The position numbers were made by a program, and so were the translations under genes. From the NCBI GenBank assembly GCA_037953625.1, contig CM075656.1, positions 71,319,001-71,383,000 of the forward strand: DNA of 64,000 nt. Direction: 5' to 3'. Of this stretch, positions 25,721 through 37,401 are shown one piece after another. The notes beneath the pieces were generated by a model. It did no database searches and was not told the DNA's origin. It saw nothing but the letters and a program-made list of their open reading frames with translations. Origin of the DNA: Crotalaria pallida. Lineage: Eukaryota > Streptophyta > Magnoliopsida > Fabales > Fabaceae. Numbering within the stretch: the first letter of the stretch is position 1; each line of letters begins with the position of its first letter.

Positions 25721-28700
25721 TTGGAATTTCGTCCCCGAAATTCCGCTCAGAATCCTTAATTGGAGAACCATCATGGAAAAGGGTTTTTTAAGCTACACTA
25801 CTAACTCATCTTAGGTCTACTCCCCCACTTGTGATTGGCATACCATTCAACATGAATGTGCCACAAGACTCTTGCATTCATTGAAGAGCACCAACTATGG
25901 TTTAATCTGGGTCACCCTCTAGGCTACTATTCTAACAGATTTCTAAGGTTAACTGGCTTTCTTTCAAAATTCTACTTCGAAGGTTGGACAGGGCACTAAA
26001 ACACTCTAAACAATATTTCCCTAAAGGGTTGGTTTTACTCTAACTCCAAAAATCTAACACTTATGTCCTATATCTAGGCCCTAACTAGCCACAAACATCA
26101 TTCAAACAGACATAGATCATGTAAATCTCATACAAGATTCAATCATACACAACAACAATCCACAACATCACATATCTCAAACCTAAACACAACTCAACTT
26201 GGCCTTCTTCCTAACTATTCCTTGTCTAACTTAGGACTAAAACTTACCTCTACAAACACATTCATCAAAATCATCACATGTTTTAAAAAGCGTCTAAAAA
26301 GGGGTTCAGGGAAATAGGATTTGCATAGATTGCAACCAAAAATGCGTTTTATACATTTAATTTCCCAAGGTTTTTGAAGATTTGGAAGACAGTGTCCCTG
26401 AACTTACAAGAACATTATAGCAAATTTTCAAGTTCCATCAGAGTTCATTAGATTCACTTTTGACCCTATGACCACTTTGTAAAAGATTTGTAATGGTCGG
26501 GGTGAACCTTTGTCAGATCCACTCAAAAATAGCAAACAAACTCCGATTGGCTTCAAAATTTGATGGGACATCATCTAAACTTAGCTCAAGGTTGTATAAA
26601 ATTGCCAAATTGATTAGAGCACATTAGATTCATTCTGTTTAAAATACTAACTTGCTCCAATTGGTTTGAAATGTTACACCACACAAAGATTCAACCTTAG
26701 GGGGGTTTAAGCCAAACTTTCCTAGTCAAACAAAATCCTAAACCCAAAAACTTAGTTTTCCCTTTATATAAAAACCCTGATTACCCAAAAACACTTAACT
26801 ACAAACATATACGTCTTTTAAAACCTTTGGTTTGAAAAATCACTAGGTATGGGGGTTTAAAATTTAAGGAAAGGATCCCATACCAGTGGAACGTTTAGAA
26901 AACAATGACACATTTGTAAAAACAAAATTCTTTTGCAAATTAGGTTCCTCTCTTAATGAGGAATCCAATTGTTTCATTTTGAAAATTCAATAAAACTTTT
27001 AATCATGCACCTTACCATGACGAGCTACCTTCATCTAAGTTCATAAGATCCTAGATGAAGGAGTGACAAATCACTCAAGATGGATAAACTCAAAAAAAGA
27101 GAGAATGTGCCTTGAATTTGGAAAAATTTAGTTTAGTTCATTATGTGAGAATTGAAACAGTTACATTCCCTTTTTACTTCAAGTTTAAAAATTGAGTTCT
27201 CATTCCAAATTGATGTGATTCGCATAATAAGGGTTCCTTTTTGATCGATGTGTGATTTGGTTACAAAGTTCACCACTCGATCACTTAGAAATCCTTGTTT
27301 TTCTTACTAGTACCTTGAAAATTTGTTGTGCGACCTCACGATCCATTTAGAATGAGGGTGGTTCGGTGAAAACTTTTGAAACTCATTTTAAACACTCACA
27401 AGCATCAAATACAAATTTCACTTTGCACGAAGACATATCAAGCACACGTATCGATCGAGCATACACAAACAAAATTCAATTTCATCAAAAACACAATTTC
27501 CAAAAACAACACTTGTAGCCAATGCTTAGTGGAAAGTAATTTTGGGATTTCAAACATAAAGAAGGCAATTGAAAAGTTATTAATCCCAAATCATTTTGAA
27601 AACATTTTTTGAAAGTTTAGGTTCACTTCCCCATAAACATAGACTTTTTCCTATATACCAATGCACTACCAATGATGTAATCAAAAGTGAGGTAAGAACT
27701 TCTATGTTGAATTTTAACCCCATCCTCGATTAGATGAACCTCTTTTCGTTACAAAATTTTACTATAGTAACTCGGGGTTCAAATCCAATCATTAGAAGCT
27801 TCAACTTAACTTTCGATTAATATTAAAGTCATCAGAAACCAAATTAGTGATGGAATCAACCACGAATTCAATAAAATGTTGTTATTGTTTTTATGGAGTC
27901 TAATCTAACCGGTGCCACTATGTCACTCGAATAGATTGAAATCGAGGTAGTAATTCATTTTGATTCTCATAATTCCACTTCTAATTTTGTCCACTTACTT
28001 TAACACTACACCATTCCACATGTATGCATATTTCGAGAACCCTTTTTATTGAATTCGAACCACTTCTCTAATTGGGCAAAAAGTTTGTTTTATTTGCAAC
28101 TCAAATTAATATGGTTCAGTGGTTTAAATCCAATCGGTTAGTTCTCAATGCCTATTCTCATTTGATGCCTCGATCACTTGAATCAAGTTTAGTTACAGAA
28201 CCGCTTATTAATTTAGTATAAACATTATTTTTCGTTCTCTTGAATACTAATCAAATCAACATGACTTTAATCACTTGGTTGGATCAGTATTCGAGATTTA
28301 TGATTTATTTGTTTCATGCGATTCCATTTCTAATCCCGGTTCAATTATTTTGACACCAAATTACTCAACAAACATACATTAAGATCACACACAAAGCACT
28401 TAGCAAAGCAAACATACATAAAAGAATTACACATAAGTTTTATACACAGGAGATCCATTACTAATTCACGATGATGCAAAAACTCCTAGATTTCGACGAC
28501 ATCGCCTCCTGGTGAATGCAACATCGGATTGGCCAGTTCCGACACTACATTCCATCAGTGGTAATAGCCTTCGTTATCCAGTTAAAGTTTATGTACTTCA
28601 TTATAAGTTAGCAAGATTTCCTTTGTAAGAAACTTTGACTTTTAATTAACTCAACTTGGAATTTGCATCCCTTAAACAAGAATTAATTTGCATCTTTGAA

Positions 28701-28938
28701 ATTTTATGTTTACAAACGTGTCACACTTATAGGATGCAATTCTTTGAATCCCTAAGGGATCCGGCTTAGGTTCCCAAAGAATCACATTCTATTCTCCTTT
28801 ACTATCAAACATTTGCACCAATCACCAAACATTAAAATTTTCACTTAAAAGGGTCTCACCTCTGGAGAAGAAGCTTGAGATGAGAGTGTTCGCAGCGAGA
28901 TCGGGACCACTTTCCCTCAGGTCGGAAAGGAAGGAACT
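25721..28938. other. Non-coding interior of the 8.8 kb element
   Basis: About 3.2 kb between primer site and purine tract holds only short frames in all six readings. I see no zinc knuckle, protease triad, RT or integrase motif. The element would need proteins from a relative. Confidence 0.75.
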
Positions 28939-28950
28939 GCTCTGATACCA
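28939..28950 (-). other. Primer-binding site, initiator tRNA-Met type
   Basis: TGGTATCAGAGC on the minus strand, 4 bp from the LTR edge at 28955. It is identical to the site in the 18.3 kb element. Confidence 0.9.
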
Positions 28951-30812
28951 TAAATGTAACACCCAGCTTTTAATTAAAAATATCGTTCAAAAGGTTTAAT
29001 AATTAAAATGGAGAGCTTAAATTTTTCTTTTCATAAAACAACTTTACATATAAAATTGGGTATTTCAATTACAATATGAGTAGCACAAACAAATAAAGTT
29101 TTCCTTCTTTCCCATTTCTTCCACTGCGACACTCTGATCCTCAAGCTCCTTGACATTCACCTAAAATGTTAACCACATAAGGGTGAGACCTTTTCACAAC
29201 ACATTGAATTAGAAGATAATAAAGAGCACATAATAAAGACTTAAGCATCATAATCAAACCAAGCCATGAATAATAAAATGCTTCACTTTCATTTTCCAAA
29301 ATCATTTTCATTTCCTTTATTTTATCTTGGTCTCACATTGTCGTAGCTTAAGTGAGCACCAAGCCCTTAGCCTCACATTGCCGTAGCTTAAGTGAGCACC
29401 AAGATGTATACTTATATTTTACACCCGGCCTCACATTGCCGTAGCTTAAGTGAGCACCAAGCCGCATGCTTATATTCTGTCCTTAAATTTACAATTTACT
29501 TATATCATCATTGATCTCTAGTCTTGTAGTTTGTACCACTAGGAATTGGTTGCTCCTGCTAGGGCGTTTGTACACCCATTAGGGACTTTATTCACCTATC
29601 AGGACTATCACCCACTAGGCCTCACCCGTTAGGACTAATACATATAATTTTATACTCATACTTATCTCTTTCATTAAAATATTCCATTTACAAACTTTAG
29701 TATTTTACATATTTTCCATTCTTTTAGTTTTCGCTGAATTGATCATTTTGGGACATTGACTCCTAACGGGGCATTTACACCTAGTGGGCCGTTTTAGCCT
29801 GATGGGGCGTTTGGCCCTAATGGGGCGTTTGTACACCTAGCAGGAACACCCAGTGTCCCAATGTCCCAATGATCAATTCAACCGTCCTTAACAGCACAAA
29901 CACATTCACCACAATGCACACATTTCAAATATCCATTTACATCAAACAACAAGGATTTATATTCAAACACTTACATCATTCCAATTTTCACATCACATAA
30001 TCAACAAATAATCAACATCATTTATGTTCCAATACTATACGCCAACATAATTCACAAAACGCATATATTCCAAACTACAACTAAAACCCAACTCCAAAAC
30101 ATCCTAATTAAACATATTCATCATCAAGTAAACAATTATCATTTTCCTTGAAATCTCCTTATGGCCACTAATCCTCTTACCACCTAATAGCTTGCATTAT
30201 TTATCATAACATATTAATCTTTAATCTTTGAACACTCATTTCACATACGTTTCCCTTAAGCATCATCAACCTTGATTAGATGATTATATTATACTTTTTA
30301 TTCAAGCATTCAAATATTATCCCTATGATCATTAGTTATTATACCACCTCATAGCCAACATTATTAATTTACCTCATTAGTTAACACTTAGCCATTTATA
30401 TACTCATTTTACACACATTGCAAACATAACAACGATCAACAAACAACATATATTCACAGAATCAATCGACATACTCAGGTATGTCACAACATGCTTAAAT
30501 ATAAGTCAACTCCCCAGGGTTCTTCACTTCCTACATTTACAACATACATAAAGGGGGTTTTTAGCAGTTTATGACAATTAAATTAAATCATTAAATTATT
30601 AAATTATTAACTTAAATCAAAATACCTTCATTCTCCCTAAAACAACTCTTACAGGTGCTATTTTGCTACCCACAACCCAATTCAACTACTAAGCCCAAAT
30701 CCTATTATATACCCCAACTATCTCTAACTCAAAGTGTGGAAAAGAGACTCCCCTTACCTTAGAGAGGGAGAGAGCCCACACAAAGCTCCAAGAACCTCGA
30801 ATCCACTCCGGA

Positions 30813-31322
30813 TCAACCTTGACTCCAAGCCTCTAGACCAATCTCCACTCCATTCTTCAAGATTGGATGAGAGAGAAAAGGAGCCCTAGGAGAGAGAAAG
30901 AGGGCCACGAATTGAGGGAGCTTGAGGGAGAAGGTGAATCTCATGGGTGAAGGTTTGAAAGGAAGGATTTTGGGTGGTTTGTGGTGGTTTTGTGTAGAGG
31001 AGAGAGAAAACCGAAATTGGAGAGAGAAGAGGAAGAAAAGGAGGGTTTGGCTTTGAATCAACAAGGGAGAAGGACCTAAGCTTGATGATGATGGAGGAAC
31101 CAATGGAGATGATGGGGGTTGATGATTTGAAGCTCCAAGCCTCCATGGAAGCTTCAAATCGCAAGAAGAAGGGAGAAAGAAGGAGAGAAGAGCGTGAAGC
31201 ATGAGAGAGAGAGAGAGGGGAGAGTCGAATGGGAGGAGGAAAGGGGAATGAGTGGCTGAAATAGAGGATAAGGGGGTGGAAATTACGTTTCTGCCCCCAA
31301 ACTTTATTTTTATTTTCTGCAT
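30813..31322 (-). other. 169-codon low-complexity open frame in the LTR
   Basis: The frame runs through a GA-rich tract and encodes Ser/Pro/Leu-rich sequence (for example HQPPSSPLVPPSSSSLG). The matching frame in the other LTR (24802-25191) is shorter. An overlapping frame on the same strand is equally open, as expected from composition rather than selection. I do not regard it as a protein gene, though it lies in the probable transcribed leader. Confidence 0.3.
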
Positions 31323-31332
31323 CAGACATGAA

Positions 31333-31590
31333 GTAATCGATTACTTGCCCAAATTAATTGATTACTTTGACACAATAATCGATTACTTCCTCCAATTAAT
31401 CGATTATTTTTGCAGCATCATACAAAAACCAGAGCACTGATAATCGATTAGTTGCCCCCAAGTAATCGATTAACACCTGAGATAATCGATTACTTCCTTA
31501 AGAGTAATCGATTAAAAATGCTGCAACATCAAAGAGATTCTACCAGAGAGCTAGTAATCGATTAACTCCTACAGAGTAATCGATTACTCT
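31333..31590. repeat. Array of AATCGATTA palindromes, 5' LTR
   Basis: Same array as at 25318-25560. One unit has decayed to TAATTGATTA, and near 31556-31585 this LTR has a fuller pair of units where the other LTR has lost about a dozen bases. Confidence 0.75.
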
Positions 31591-32363
31591 AATGAAAACT
31601 CCTATTAAGACAAATTCTAACTCCAAGACACTACCCTTAACTCTTATCCTTGGCTTCCTATGGTTTTTATCATAAATTCTAGCTTATGTTTTCCTAATTA
31701 ACTTGGAATTAAATTTTGGGATGTTACATCAGCTAGCTTGTAATTTATCCAAGCTCGCTGACCCCCTAGAGAGCTAGTGAAAAATCCTATTTTTAAAGCT
31801 AGCTCTCTCGGGGGTCAGCTAGCTTGTAATTTTACAAAGCTCGCTGACGACTAAAATTACAAGCTAGCTGACCCCCGAGAGAGCTAGTGAAAAATCTTTT
31901 TTTTCGCTAGCTAGATGAGGGGGGCAGCGAGTGTGTAAATTTACACAGCTCGCTGACCCCCCAGCAAGCAGTATTTTTTTTTGCTTTTTACAAGCTAGCT
32001 CTCTCGGGGGTCAGCTAGCTTGTAAAAATTACAAGCTAGCTGACCCCGAGAGAGCTAGCTAGCTGGGGGGTCAGCGAACTTTGTATAATTACAAGCTAGC
32101 TGACCCCCGAGGGAGCTAGTGAAAAATCTTTTTTTTTTGCTAGCTAGCTGGGGGCAGCGAGTGTGTAAATTTACACAGCTCGCTTACCTCCCAGCGAGCA
32201 GTTTTTTTTTATTTTTCGACTTCTCGCTTAGGCCCTAGCGAGTGTGTTATAAACCCAAAAAAAAAAGGATAATTTTTGGTTTTGACAAAAAGAAAAGGGG
32301 TCAAGTGATTAAATTGGGCAGTTAATAAACTAAAACCCTTACATGAAATACAAAAGACTTCAG

Positions 32364-32460
32364 AGATGAATTAAACTCTGAGCCTGGTATTGAGCCTTGT
32401 GCTCTTCCTCTTGGAAATGCATTAAGAGATTATTTGAAACCATTCAATTTTCTTTTGTGA
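32364..32460 (+). pseudogene. Possible orphan last exon of an unrecognised gene
   Basis: After an acceptor-like CTTCAG, a 31-codon frame reads DELNSEPGIEPCALPLGNAL, then RDYLKPFNFLL and a stop. The balanced composition and the splice context look like a true C-terminal exon, but no other exon of the same gene is visible nearby. It could be a fragment carried by the adjoining foldback element or the end of a gene broken by it. I do not recognise the protein. Confidence 0.3.
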
Positions 32461-33298
32461 CATTGGAAATCCTAAATGGCAACGCATGCCGGTAAGTATG
32501 TTACTAGTAGTAATTACTCGTACAATAGACTTGTTATCCTCTTCTGGGAAATTAATGTCCACTAGGTACATTATTTATTGACAATATTAACGTGGAATTG
32601 TTAGTAATACTGAACTTCCTCCGGTTGAAAACACTAGGAAGAAGCCTGTGCCACGCACGGGGCAATTAGGGTAAGCCTAAAAAATAAGTGTGATAAATTT
32701 AGAGTAATAGATAAATTATTTTTGAAATAATGATTTAGAATATAAACTTTTTTTATGTTGAACGAATTTAAAAAAAAAAGTTAAATCTTTTTGTAAAATA
32801 TTTTTGAAATATAAGTAGTATTTTTTGTTAAAATGAGTGAGTTAAATTTTTGTCATTGTCTAATAATTTTTGCATTGTAATGTGTGTTTTAAGATTGTGG
32901 AATGAATAAGCCAATTTTTTGGAGTATGTAATAGATTGGAAATAAAATTTACATTAAACCATGATAATATTTGTTGAGCTAGAGTGGAATGGAACATAGA
33001 GACTTATATAAAGAAAGTTACAAATAGTAAATCCAAAAACCGGAAAAAGTAAACAACCTTAGGGAAGGTAGTAGGTACAGAAACTTTGAAGATTTAAATA
33101 AGTAAAGTAGGGAGTCCATTATAGCAGGATCAAAGTGAGCAGAGTGGTTACTCCAACCAGAGTGTGATAAATTTTGTGGTGCTCCCTTATATTGCAATTC
33201 CTGCAGGGTTGTATATTAATGAATGGTGAGTAATGATAAACATAGAAGTGATTGCATGTAAGCTTTGATGATGGTTGTTATTATTATTAGTTATAGAC
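32461..33298. other. Intergenic DNA without recognised features
   Basis: AT-rich, only very short frames, no repeat structure that I can see. Confidence 0.5.
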
Positions 33299-33300
33299 TA

Positions 33301-33583
33301 CTCCCTCCGGCTCGAATTATAAGCAAAACCAACTAATTTTACGCTTATTAAGGAGGTTAGTTGATTGTATTTAATTTTCTCAAATTTATAAAAGAATAGA
33401 GGTATTTTAGGAAATTTGCATTGGGAATGAAACAAAAATTAAATAAGATAACAATTTTCTAGGGATGTTTTTGGAAAGTGGTATTGGGAATGAAATAAAA
33501 TTTAAGAAAGTTGGTTAGTTTTGCTTATATTTTAAGCCAAGAGAGGTATGTTTTTTGTTGCTTATATTTCGAGCCGGAGGGAG
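33301..33583. mobile_element. Stowaway-like MITE, 283 bp
   Basis: Terminal inverted repeats CTCCCTCCGGCTCGAA...TTCGAGCCGGAGGGAG are flanked by TA on both sides (33299-33300 and 33584-33585). CTCCCTCC ends with a TA duplication are the hallmark of Stowaway (Tc1/mariner-type) MITEs. A sister copy is at 60234-60515. Confidence 0.9.
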
Positions 33584-33628
33584 TATGAAACATGGGTACT
33601 CCTAAATTGGTGACGTACCCGTACCGAG

Positions 33629-34178
33629 TGTGATGTCCTAGGGCGAGGAGAACCTCTAAGGAGGGGAAATCTACCTTAGAGGGGACTCTGCCTAGGGTTT
33701 ATGTGTGATGTTTGTTGGGAGTCCTCTAGTGGCCAAAGGGGAAGCCAAAGAGATACCCTAATCACTGGTGTGTGAGGGTGGCGATTAGGGTAAGAGGACG
33801 TACCTTTGCCCCATGTAGTACTGAGCTACTTATAGGGGGAGCTAGTTGCCCTAATGGGCCAACTTGGGGCCCAAGTAGGGCCAGCCTGTAATGAGCTAGG
33901 AGTGGTGCGCTGTTCTTCCGGATAAGGATGGGGTGAGCTATCCTTGCGGATAAGGCTGGGGGACGTCATCATGTCCTTGGTGTCGGAATCTTTGGGGTGA
34001 TGTCGGACCTGGGAAGACGTACGGAGATCGGACCTGAGCAGAGGCATGAGGTCGGCCTGTATCTGGCGCTTGTTCGGCCGTTGAGCCCTGAGCTCGGCCA
34101 AGCGTTCAGTGGGTCCCTTGTTAGGTCCTTGAGCTTTTAGCGGGGTTTATGGGGAGCTCGGCCTAGCCAAGTCCACCA
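33629..34178 (-). repeat. 3' LTR of the Tat-like element
   Basis: Plus strand starts TGTGATGTCC and ends GTCCACCA. It differs from 41312-41861 at under ten positions by eye, so insertion was recent. A TATA-like CCTATAAGTAG lies on the minus strand at about 33826-33836. Confidence 0.9.
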
Positions 34179-34330
34179 AATAAGCCCCCCAACTCGGTCA
34201 AGGCTCTTTGAGGCTTGCTCCGAGGTCGTGGTTTAGATATCTTCCCGAAGTCCATCATTTTACGGTCGAGTTTACCACATAAGCCCCCCAGCTCGGTCAA
34301 GGCTCTTTGGGGCTTGCTCCGAGGTTCCGG
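34179..34330. repeat. Duplicated polypurine-tract region
   Basis: A unit of about 45 bp containing CCCCCCAACTCGGTCAAGGC is repeated 100 bp further on (about 34185-34228 and 34285-34328). The first copy touches the LTR and is the functional-looking purine tract (minus strand GAGTTGGGGGGCTTATT). The second is an internal duplicate. Confidence 0.7.
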
Positions 34331-35145
34331 AGGGTTTCAGGACTTGGCCATCTGGTCAAGTGGAAGGACTGGTTCCAGCTGTCTCCACCTTAACGTCAGA
34401 GTACACTTGACAGCTGCCCATTTATCTAGTACCGATGTGGTACCTGACACATGTCAGAAAGCTCTGTTTTCGAAGTGTCACTATCATTGTGACGTTATTC
34501 GAGATCCTCGAATCTTGTGGTTGTGCGCCACGTGCCTCGATCCTAGGGGTTAGGCATTGAATAGGGTTTTATGTGGGCCAGGCCCATTATTCAAAACTGG
34601 AGGGAAAACCGCTTCTTTTCAGTTTTACCCAGAGTGTCCTTTTTTCCTCCTTCACCGTCCCCGTCTCTTCATTTGTCTCTCATTTACCATTATCTTCTTT
34701 GACTAGACAAGGCTCCCCTGCAGATCTCTCACTATACTCAAAGGTTCCTCCTATATTTCGTTTCTTCTTTGCTACTTCTAGACTTTGCTTGATCCCTTGT
34801 ATTTCTTCCTTTTCTTTACTGAGGGGCGTGTCTTCCGCTGCTTGCGAGTTGCTTCTGCATTTGATTTGTTTCTGCACTCTGCAAGGTACTTACTTCGTCC
34901 CTTCCTCTTTTGAAATAATTGTTGTTTTGGTGCCTTCATAGGTTTCCTTTTATGGTTTTTGTGCATAGTTTCTGATTTTGATCCTATATTTTGGTTTTTC
35001 CTCAAGGGGTAGGGTTAGGATTTCAGGATTTCATAGGTTTCCCACTTTCTAATTCTTAGGGATTTCAGGATTTCTTTTGGGGGTTTTAATTTCGCTGTTT
35101 TGTGGGTTTATTCACAGTGGGTTCAAGGTACAAACTAGGTTCAAT
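34331..35145 (+). other. Leader and upstream region of the antisense gene
   Basis: Pyrimidine-rich plus strand (TTTCTTC, TCTCATTT) resembling a 5' leader, with a candidate intron from GTACTTAC (about 34885) to TTCACAG (35117). No convincing TATA box or protein gene is visible. Confidence 0.4.
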
Positions 35146-37398
35146 ATGAGTAATGAATGGCTTAGGAAATGGGCTGGGATGGTTCTTCTTTCGTCAAGCA
35201 GTAGTGAGGAAGAGGACGGTTCCTCTTCTACCTCCTGCTCGTCCACGGAGGTGGATGATATGCTGCGGCGCATGAGGGAGTTTGGGCGGAAGTACGAGCG
35301 GCGGGTTCTGGAGGTTGACCCCGTCGAAGTCGTCTACCCTCGGAACTCCGAAGAGAAACGAAAATGGATTAAGGAGTATGCTTGGGCTGAGTTTGTAGAT
35401 GGTAGAGAGCGTGCCGATTACGAGAGGATGGAAAGGGAGAAATTGTTTGAACGGGGGGTACCTGTGGAAGAGGGGAGATGCTCGCCCCTCGGGACTACCT
35501 CGAGGGGGTTTTCAGGTGGTTTATTTTTCGCGACCCGGAGAACTAACTTCGAGATCCCCTGTCCTTCCGCAGGTACTATGGCTCCTCGGAAGTGCATCGT
35601 CCGACCTGAACTGTACCCTGCTCCCTTTGATGCCGAATTATACACTTGGGTTGACGTGGAGCCCAAGGGAGTCCAATCCAGCTTAGTTTCAGATGACCAG
35701 CTCATGGCAGTGCGGGAGGTCGTGCTTCCCAGCTCGGGGGATGCTGGTGATAACTACAAAATTCTACCCTGCTCAGCCAATGACAGGATTTGTTCTCGGA
35801 CTGACAATAGCTCTTTCTTCTTCTACGCCGACCTTATTCAAAATTTAGGGGTGAGCTTGCCTTTCACCAGCATAGAGATTAGGGTATTGAACGAACTCGG
35901 CCTGGCTCCCTCTCAGCTCTATCCCAATACTTGGTCTTTTCTCCGAACCTTTCAGAGATATTGTAACGCTAGGCACCTGGTTTGCACAGCTCGGCTCTTC
36001 CTGTGGGTGTACAATCCGTTCGTTAGTAACAAGGAGGGTGTCTCAGGTCGGCTTTGGGTATCGACCAAGGCTCGAGGTCGTTATGGGCTTTTTGGGATGT
36101 TCTCTGAATCATGGAAACAATTCAAATCGCGCTTCTTTAAGTACCAACATGTGGGTTCTGGTCGCCCCTGGTTTATGGGAGAAACGGAACCGAGATTTCC
36201 CTTAGAATGGACACAAGAATTTTTCATCCGACATTCGGATTCACCTCAACTGTGGTCAGGGACGACCTTGGATATAGGAGTGTTCATGACGTGCCCAGTC
36301 CGAGAAGTCTTAACAAACATTGGTAGATAGCTTTTCACTTTTTTGCCTTTGTAATCTATTCTTTTTGTCTTTTGCTGATTTCTTTGTTTCTTTTCTTTGT
36401 GTTTTGCAGAGAAATATTGGGCCAACATGTCTTCTAAAGCGATGAGGGCTGCCTTGGAAGCACGCAAAAAGAAGGCTTCCACATCTCCTGCTGTTGTTGC
36501 CGTCGTCGCCGAGGTGGCAGCCACCGAGGTCACTGCTGATACGACCTCGACAGGTTCTGGTCCTCTTCAACCTACTCCGCCTGTCGTTATCCTTGCGCAG
36601 GCTCCTCAACCGCCGGCTAGCTCGGACGTAGAGATGGTTGTCGCGCCGAGCTCGCCTGCTCAGGGCCGGGGATCTGAAGGTTCTTCTCGACCTCCAGTAG
36701 TCACCGTCAGTCCCTCAGTTAGAGAGGGAATTCTGAAGATGTCGGGGGCTGAGTGGAAGAAGAAGGCCGAAGACTTTGCTATTCAGATGAAAAGGGCCTG
36801 TACCATGTTTAGTGTTCTATCCGAGGTTGTTGACGATGTGGCAGAGGGTATATCACCCGCTCAGAAGAAAGCTCGGTTGGAGGTTGCGGCGGAGGTGGAG
36901 GATCTAAGACAGAGGAAGAAAGCGGCTAAAGAGAAGCTGACAGAGCTGGAAGAAAAACATCGGCAACATATCGCGGAGCTCCAAAAGCGGAATGAGGAGG
37001 CCATGGCTCAGATGAAGGCTGAGGTTAGGGAGGCTGGTCGGCAGGAGGGGTTGGCCGAGGTGGAGAAAGTTAGGACCCTGCTGAAAAGGAGGGCTACCCA
37101 AGCACTTAAGCACAAAGTGGCGGCACAGGAAGCTGATTTCCAGTTTGAGAAAGCTGGAAACAAAATATTCGCCAGTGCGGTGGAGCAGGTTCTGCACTTG
37201 AATCCTGGTCTCCGAATTAGGGTGGTTGGGGCTAGTGCCGCCTATGGGGTAGAGGATGGCAAGATGGTGGATTATGGGAGAGATAGGGCCGAAGTTGATC
37301 TTGACCAGCCTGAGGAGAATCTTCCTGACCCCCTGGCCGAGAGAATGGAAGAAGATTTTGATCCGAGGTCGGTTGTGTTATCCGACGTAGAGGATTGA
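35146..37398 (+). CDS. Antisense extra gene (aORF) of the Tat-like element, spliced
   Basis: Two open exons, 35146-36322 and 36410-37398, join through an 87-bp intron (GTAGAT...TTTTGCAG). The junction keeps frame, and the product is 721 residues. Start chosen at the ATG opening MSNEWLRKWAGM; an in-frame ATG at 35077 is possible. N-terminal part: Ser/Glu-rich, then charged. Middle (about 150-390): the conserved plant putative-gypsy-type transposon domain, with ADLIQNLGVSLPFTSIEIRV, QLYPNTWSFLRTFQRYC and WVSTKARGRYGLF. C-terminal part: Ala/Pro-rich spacer, then a long coiled coil (LTELEEKHRQHIAELQKRNE) and an acidic tail. It lies on the strand opposite to gag, between protease and the 3' LTR. 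Function is unknown; the coiled coil suggests oligomerisation. A possible leader intron ends at the TTCACAG at 35111-35117. Confidence 0.8.
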
Positions 37399-37401
37399 CA
37401 T

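Larger units (their letters stand above)
22887..31728 (-). mobile_element. 8.8 kb coding-less LTR retrotransposon (Tekay-like remnant)
   Basis: Direct repeats 22887-25705 and 28955-31728 start TGTAACACCCAGC and end GGGATGTTACA. A perfect 5-bp target duplication tcagc flanks the element (22882-22886 and 31729-31733). The initiator tRNA-Met primer site (28939-28950, minus strand) and a purine tract (25706-25720) set the minus orientation. The 3.25 kb interior has no gag or pol. The segment beside the purine tract, minus strand CGGGGACGAAATTCC, is the phrase usually found there in Tekay/Del elements. It is a non-autonomous, LARD-type copy. Confidence 0.93.
28955..31728 (-). repeat. 5' LTR of the 8.8 kb element
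   Basis: This 2774-bp LTR abuts the primer-binding site, so it is the upstream copy. It carries the same internal CTCACATTGCCGTAGC repeats (about 29330-29460), a GGGGCGTTTG-type repeat block (about 29765-29840) and the ATCGAT array. A possible TATA motif TATATAATAG lies on the minus strand at 30702-30711. Confidence 0.92.
22584..32335. mobile_element. Foldback element of palindromic units, split by an LTR retrotransposon
   Basis: The two halves are 22584-22886 and 31729-32335. Their outer edges are inverted relatives: CTTTAGTTTATTGACCC on the left, and on the right the reverse complement TTTTAGTTTATTAACTG. Inside, repeated units AGCTAGCTGACCCCCGAGAG and GCTCGCTGACCCCCCAGC alternate in both orientations, separated by TTTTT/AAAAA tracts and TGTAATTTTACA palindromes. 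There is no coding sequence. I cannot see a clear target duplication, so the superfamily is open. Confidence 0.6.

Noticed and set aside
22680..32240. CRISPR-like array from the regularly recurring palindromic units
   Set aside because: Units alternate in orientation, spacers are short A/T tracts, and the DNA is plant nuclear; it is a foldback repeat.
34573..34941. 122-codon plus-strand frame upstream of the antisense gene
   Set aside because: Pyrimidine-rich leader-like sequence with no domain; the conserved protein starts only at 35146.
35516..35575. A second small intron in the antisense gene (GTGGTT...CCGCAG)
   Set aside because: At under 60 bp it is short for a plant intron, and the frame reads through without a stop, so it was left as coding.
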